A DNA stretch of 9,075 bases. It comes from Paracoccaceae bacterium (GTDB taxonomy: Bacteria; Pseudomonadota; Alphaproteobacteria; Rhodobacterales; Rhodobacteraceae). Shown one piece after another: positions 6,447 through 9,075 of this stretch. The DNA lies in the NCBI GenBank assembly GCA_020441345.1, contig JAGRMK010000086.1, forward strand, positions 1 to 9,075, in the 5' to 3' direction. Below the pieces are notes generated by a model. That model saw nothing but the letters and a program-made list of their open reading frames with translations, ran no database searches and had not been told where the DNA came from. Made by a program: the position numbers and the translations under genes. How positions within the stretch are numbered: the first letter of the stretch is position 1; every line of letters starts with the position of its first letter.

Positions 6447-7342
6447 GCGGGGGTGTCGACATTCTGTGCATCGGCTCGGTGCTGTGGGATATCATCGGGC
6501 GAACCGACACCGATCTGCGCACGCGCGGCGATGTGGCCGGACGGATCATCACCCTGCCGGGCGGTGTGGCCATGAACATAGCGATGACGCTGGCGCGGTT
6601 CGGGATGCGGCCTGCCATCCTGAGCTGTGTCGGGCATGACGCCGAAGGCGATGCCTTGCTGGCAGCCGCGCAGGCCCTTGGGCTGAACACCGGTTTCGTG
6701 CACCGGGACAGGACCCTGCCAACCGACCGTTACATGGCGATCGAAGACTGCACCGGGCTGGTCGCGGCAATCGCCGACGCCCATTCGCTCGAGGCGGCAG
6801 GTGACGCCATCCTTGCGCCGCTCTGTGACGGGCGCCTGGGGAGCGCGGATGCGCCCTGGTCCGGCCCGATCGCCATCGACGGCAACCTGACCGCCGACCT
6901 GCTGTCCTGGATCGCCGTCGCGCCCCAGTTCGCGCGCGCCGATCTGCGGCTTGCCCCGGCCAGCCCCGGCAAGGCCGAGCGCTTGCTGCCGCTGATGCGC
7001 CACCCCGGCGCGACGCTCTATGTCAACCGCCAGGAGGCGGGCTGGCTGTGCGACACGCAGTTCGCCAGCAGCGCAGAGGCGGCACGTGGATTGCTTCTGG
7101 CGGGGGCCGCGCGCGCGTTGGTCACGGATGGGGCCGTCGATGCGTCGGACGGCGCCCGCGATCAGGAACTCTTGACACAGGCCGCGCAACCGGTGCAGGC
7201 CCGGCGGATCACCGGGGCTGGCGATACCTTCATGGCCGCCCATCTCTTTGCCGAGAGCTTGGGCGCCCCCCGCCCCGAGGCTTTGGCGCGCGCCCAGGCC
7301 GCCGCCGCTGCCTATGTCGCCTTTGACGAAGGATCATCATGA
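6443..7342 (+). CDS. psuK: Pseudouridine kinase (PfkB family)
   Basis: A 299-residue PfkB/ribokinase-family kinase. Seen directly: an N-terminal strand DILCIGSVLWDIIG, the substrate-side signature PGGVAMNIAMTLARFG (39-54), and the ATP-side signature TGAGDTF (257-263) whose Asp261 is the expected catalytic base. On family features alone it could be any nucleoside or sugar kinase. The specific call comes from the ATGA overlap with psuG downstream (7339-7342), the usual partner. PsuK converts pseudouridine and ATP to pseudouridine 5'-phosphate in the cytoplasm. The GGVAxN form of the first signature is also typical of pseudouridine kinases. The start overlaps the methyltransferase stop and has no evident ribosome binding site of its own, so translation probably depends on the upstream gene. 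Confidence 0.88.
   Translation: MSGGVDILCIGSVLWDIIGRTDTDLRTRGDVAGRIITLPGGVAMNIAMTLARFGMRPAILSCVGHDAEGDALLAAAQALGLNTGFVHRDRTLPTDRYMAIEDCTGLVAAIADAHSLEAAGDAILAPLCDGRLGSADAPWSGPIAIDGNLTADLLSWIAVAPQFARADLRLAPASPGKAERLLPLMRHPGATLYVNRQEAGWLCDTQFASSAEAARGLLLAGAARALVTDGAVDASDGARDQELLTQAAQPVQARRITGAGDTFMAAHLFAESLGAPRPEALARAQAAAAAYVAFDEGSS
7328..7333 (+). promoter_or_regulatory. Ribosome binding site of psuG
   Basis: GAAGGA lies 5 nt before the ATG at 7339, inside the end of the kinase gene, and fixes the psuG start. It is the strongest such site in the psu unit, so psuG can probably recruit ribosomes itself as well as by coupling. Confidence 0.6.
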
Positions 7343-8271
7343 CCGCCTCCCTCTCCGATACCGCCCCCCTCGCCTTTTCCGCCGAAGTTGCCGAAGCGCG
7401 CGCCGCCAATCATCCCATCGTCGCACTCGAATCGACGATCATCACCCATGGCATGCCCTGGCCGCAGAATGTCGAAACCGCCCGCCTGGTCGAGGACGAC
7501 CTGCGTACGGCTGGGGCGGTTCCCGCGACCATCGCGGTAATGGGCGGGCGCATCCATATCGGCCTGGAGGCGCATGAACTCGACGCGCTGGGGCAGGCCA
7601 GCGACGTGATGAAGCTCAGCCGCGCTGATCTGGCGGCCTGTCTTGCCACCGGGCGCACCGGTGCCACCACGGTCGCAGCGACGATGATCTGCGCGCATCT
7701 CGCGGGAATCGCGGTCTTCGCCACCGGCGGGATCGGCGGCGTGCACCGGGGCGCGGAACACAGCTTCGACATTTCGGCCGACCTGCACGAACTTGCCCAA
7801 ACCCCGGTTACCGTGGTCGCGGCGGGGGCCAAGGCCATTCTCGACCTGCCCAAGACCTTGGAGGTGCTGGAAACCCTCGGCGTGCCCGTGATCGCCCACG
7901 AGCAGGACGATCTGCCGGCCTTCTGGTCGCGGGCCTCGGGCCTTGCCGCACCGCTGCGCATGGACGATCCCGCGCAGATCGCCGCGGCGCACCGGATGCG
8001 CGCGCGGCTCGGCCTGGCGGGTGGGCAACTGGTGGTCAACCCGATCCCGCCCGAAGACGAGATCCCCCGCGCCCAGATTCAGCCAGTAATCGACGCCGCC
8101 CTCGCCGAAGCCGCCGCGCAGGGGGTCAGCGCCAAAGAGGTCACGCCCTTTCTGCTGGCGCGGATCTTCGACCAGACCGAGGGCCGCTCGCTGACCGCCA
8201 ATATCGCTTTGGTGCGCAACAACGCGCGGCTTGCCGCGCGGATCGCGCGGGCCTTGCAAGACAGCGCCTGA
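7339..8271 (+). CDS. psuG: Pseudouridine-5'-phosphate glycosidase
   Basis: A 310-residue protein, close to the roughly 312 residues of E. coli PsuG (YeiN), and full length. It reversibly splits pseudouridine 5'-phosphate into uracil and ribose 5-phosphate by breaking the C-C glycosidic bond. Family hallmarks are ALESTIITHGMPWPQN (29-44, with Glu31), TGRTGATTVAATM (104-116), FATGGIGGVHRGAE (127-140), VAAGAKAILDL (160-170, with Lys165) and LTANIALVRNN (285-295, with Asn288). From family knowledge, the Lys forms the Schiff base with the opened ribose and the Glu and Asn are active-site residues; the E. coli equivalents as I recall them are Glu31, Lys166 and Asn289. All are kept, so the enzyme should be active. 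It overlaps psuK by 4 nt. No transporter or regulator for pseudouridine is in the window, so the substrate may come from internal RNA turnover or from a transporter elsewhere. Confidence 0.96.
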   Translation: MTASLSDTAPLAFSAEVAEARAANHPIVALESTIITHGMPWPQNVETARLVEDDLRTAGAVPATIAVMGGRIHIGLEAHELDALGQASDVMKLSRADLAACLATGRTGATTVAATMICAHLAGIAVFATGGIGGVHRGAEHSFDISADLHELAQTPVTVVAAGAKAILDLPKTLEVLETLGVPVIAHEQDDLPAFWSRASGLAAPLRMDDPAQIAAAHRMRARLGLAGGQLVVNPIPPEDEIPRAQIQPVIDAALAEAAAQGVSAKEVTPFLLARIFDQTEGRSLTANIALVRNNARLAARIARALQDSA

Positions 8272-8285
8272 CACCGGCAACACCC

Positions 8286-8314
8286 TTGCAGCACGCCCTT
8301 GGGCTTCCTAGATA
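8286..8314 (+). promoter_or_regulatory. Possible sigma-70-type promoter of the DUF502 gene
   Basis: The 79-nt gap after psuG holds TTGCAG (8286-8291), a 17-nt spacer and TAGATA (8309-8314), about 37 nt before the DUF502 ATG. Each hexamer matches the consensus at only three positions, so this is a weak candidate, supported mainly by spacing, location and the locally AT-richer 8307-8320. A 7-nt inverted repeat, ACCCTTG (8282-8288) and CAAGGGT (8332-8338), flanks it. Confidence 0.25.
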
Positions 8315-8350
8315 CATACCTGTCCTCGCCTCAAGGGTTCCCCTGCGCTC

Positions 8351-9034
8351 ATGTCCCCCTCGCCACGTCCGCATCGCCGCGGAATCCTTGCCGGTCTGCG
8401 CGCCTCGTTCCTGACCGGGCTGGTCATTGTCACCCCTGCGGTGGTGACAATCTGGCTGATCACGACGGTCGTCGAGTTCGTCGACAGCCGGGTGATGCCG
8501 CTGATCCCGCAACGCGCGATTCCGGCAGAGTTGACCGGCTTCGACATCCCTGGACTTGGGGTGGCGATTTTCCTGGTGTTCACGCTGGTCGTCGGCTGGC
8601 TGGCCAAGGGCTATATCGGCCGCAGCCTGATCCAGTGGAGCGAGGATCTGGTGGCCCGCATGCCGGTGGTGCGCTCGATCTACAACGGGCTCAAGCAGAT
8701 CGCCGAAACCGTCTTTGCCAGCGGCAATACGTCATTCAAGAAAGCCTGCCTGGTGGAATACCCACGCCGCGGGATCTGGGCGATGGCCTTCATCTCGACC
8801 GACGCCAGGGGCGAGATCGCGACGAAACTCTCCGGTGACACCAAGCTGATGTCGGTGTTCCTGCCGACCACGCCAAACCCGACCTCGGGGTTCTTGCTCT
8901 TCGTCCCCGAATCCGACGTGATCTTGCTCGACATGAGCGTCGAAGAAGCCGCCAAGCTGGTGATTTCGGCCGGCCTCGTGGTGCCAGACCCCGACAAACC
9001 CGGCAAGGTTCGCGTCAACGGGCGCAAGCGCTAG
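8351..9034 (+). CDS. DUF502 family inner-membrane protein
   Basis: A 227-residue protein of the DUF502 family, widespread in proteobacteria (and related to plant LIKE-COV proteins). A short basic N-terminus is followed by two hydrophobic segments (about 18-44 and 66-88), so it should sit in the inner membrane. The rest is a soluble domain with the family hallmarks MPVVRSIYNGLKQIAET (104-120), VFLPTTPNPTSGFLLFVP (169-186) and LDMSVEEAAKLVISAGLV (193-210). Its molecular function is not established as far as I know. The ATG at 8351 lacks a strong ribosome binding site, but the conserved region starts soon after. It is separated from psuG by 79 nt and is probably transcribed on its own or with the gene that follows. 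The family call is secure. Confidence 0.93.
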   Translation: MSPSPRPHRRGILAGLRASFLTGLVIVTPAVVTIWLITTVVEFVDSRVMPLIPQRAIPAELTGFDIPGLGVAIFLVFTLVVGWLAKGYIGRSLIQWSEDLVARMPVVRSIYNGLKQIAETVFASGNTSFKKACLVEYPRRGIWAMAFISTDARGEIATKLSGDTKLMSVFLPTTPNPTSGFLLFVPESDVILLDMSVEEAAKLVISAGLVVPDPDKPGKVRVNGRKR

Positions 9035-9046
9035 CTGTGGTTTCTC

Positions 9047-9075
9047 ATGAGTTTGTTCACCGCCAAGAACGGTGA
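9047..9075 (+). CDS. Start of a further gene, cut by the window end
   Basis: An ATG 12 nt after the DUF502 stop opens a frame (MSLFTAKNG) that is still open at the last base. Same strand, short gap and position suggest a co-transcribed gene, but nine codons are too few to identify it, and no clear ribosome binding site precedes it. Confidence 0.35.

Noticed and set aside
7312..8283. 323-codon minus-strand frame opposite psuG
   Set aside because: psuG on the plus strand is unmistakable and full length; the antisense frame has no family features.

Overview
The window looks like chromosomal DNA from a GC-rich alphaproteobacterium, most likely a member of the Rhodobacteraceae (Roseobacter group). 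This rests on strong GC bias at third codon positions, short 'ATGA' stop/start overlaps, and a recognisable pseudouridine-catabolism pair next to a DUF502 membrane protein. No 16S, tRNA or other taxonomic marker is present, so the assignment is an inference. Every well-supported gene lies on the + strand. No stretch of more than 80 bases lacks a gene, and I see no RNA genes, CRISPR, insertion sequences or attachment sites.

Region 1 (2-5742) is a tightly packed run of five genes that reads as a glycan assembly and sulfation unit. It holds the 3' part of a GT2-type glycosyltransferase with an unusual C-terminal extension, a 269-residue protein of unknown function with a TPR-like tail, two tandem paralogous PAPS-type sulfotransferases, and a 720-residue protein that joins a long TPR-like helical region to a C-terminal GT32-type glycosyltransferase domain. 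Gaps are 15 nt, a 4-nt overlap, a 4-nt overlap, and 4 nt, so co-transcription and translational coupling are likely. The simplest reading is synthesis of a sulfated surface or exported glycan. The acceptor and the sugars cannot be read from the sequence.

Region 2 (5802-8271) is three genes joined by two ATGA overlaps: a class I SAM methyltransferase, a PfkB-family kinase and a pseudouridine-5'-phosphate glycosidase. The last two are psuK and psuG: pseudouridine is phosphorylated, then cleaved to uracil and ribose 5-phosphate. The methyltransferase could serve the glycan genes upstream (59-nt gap) or act with psuKG, to which it is translationally coupled. This is the most open functional question in the window.

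Region 3 (8272-9075) has a 79-nt intergenic gap with a possible promoter, then a DUF502 inner-membrane protein, then the first few codons of a further gene cut off by the window edge. It looks like conserved core genome, so the boundary between accessory glycan genes and core genes probably lies near 5743-5801.
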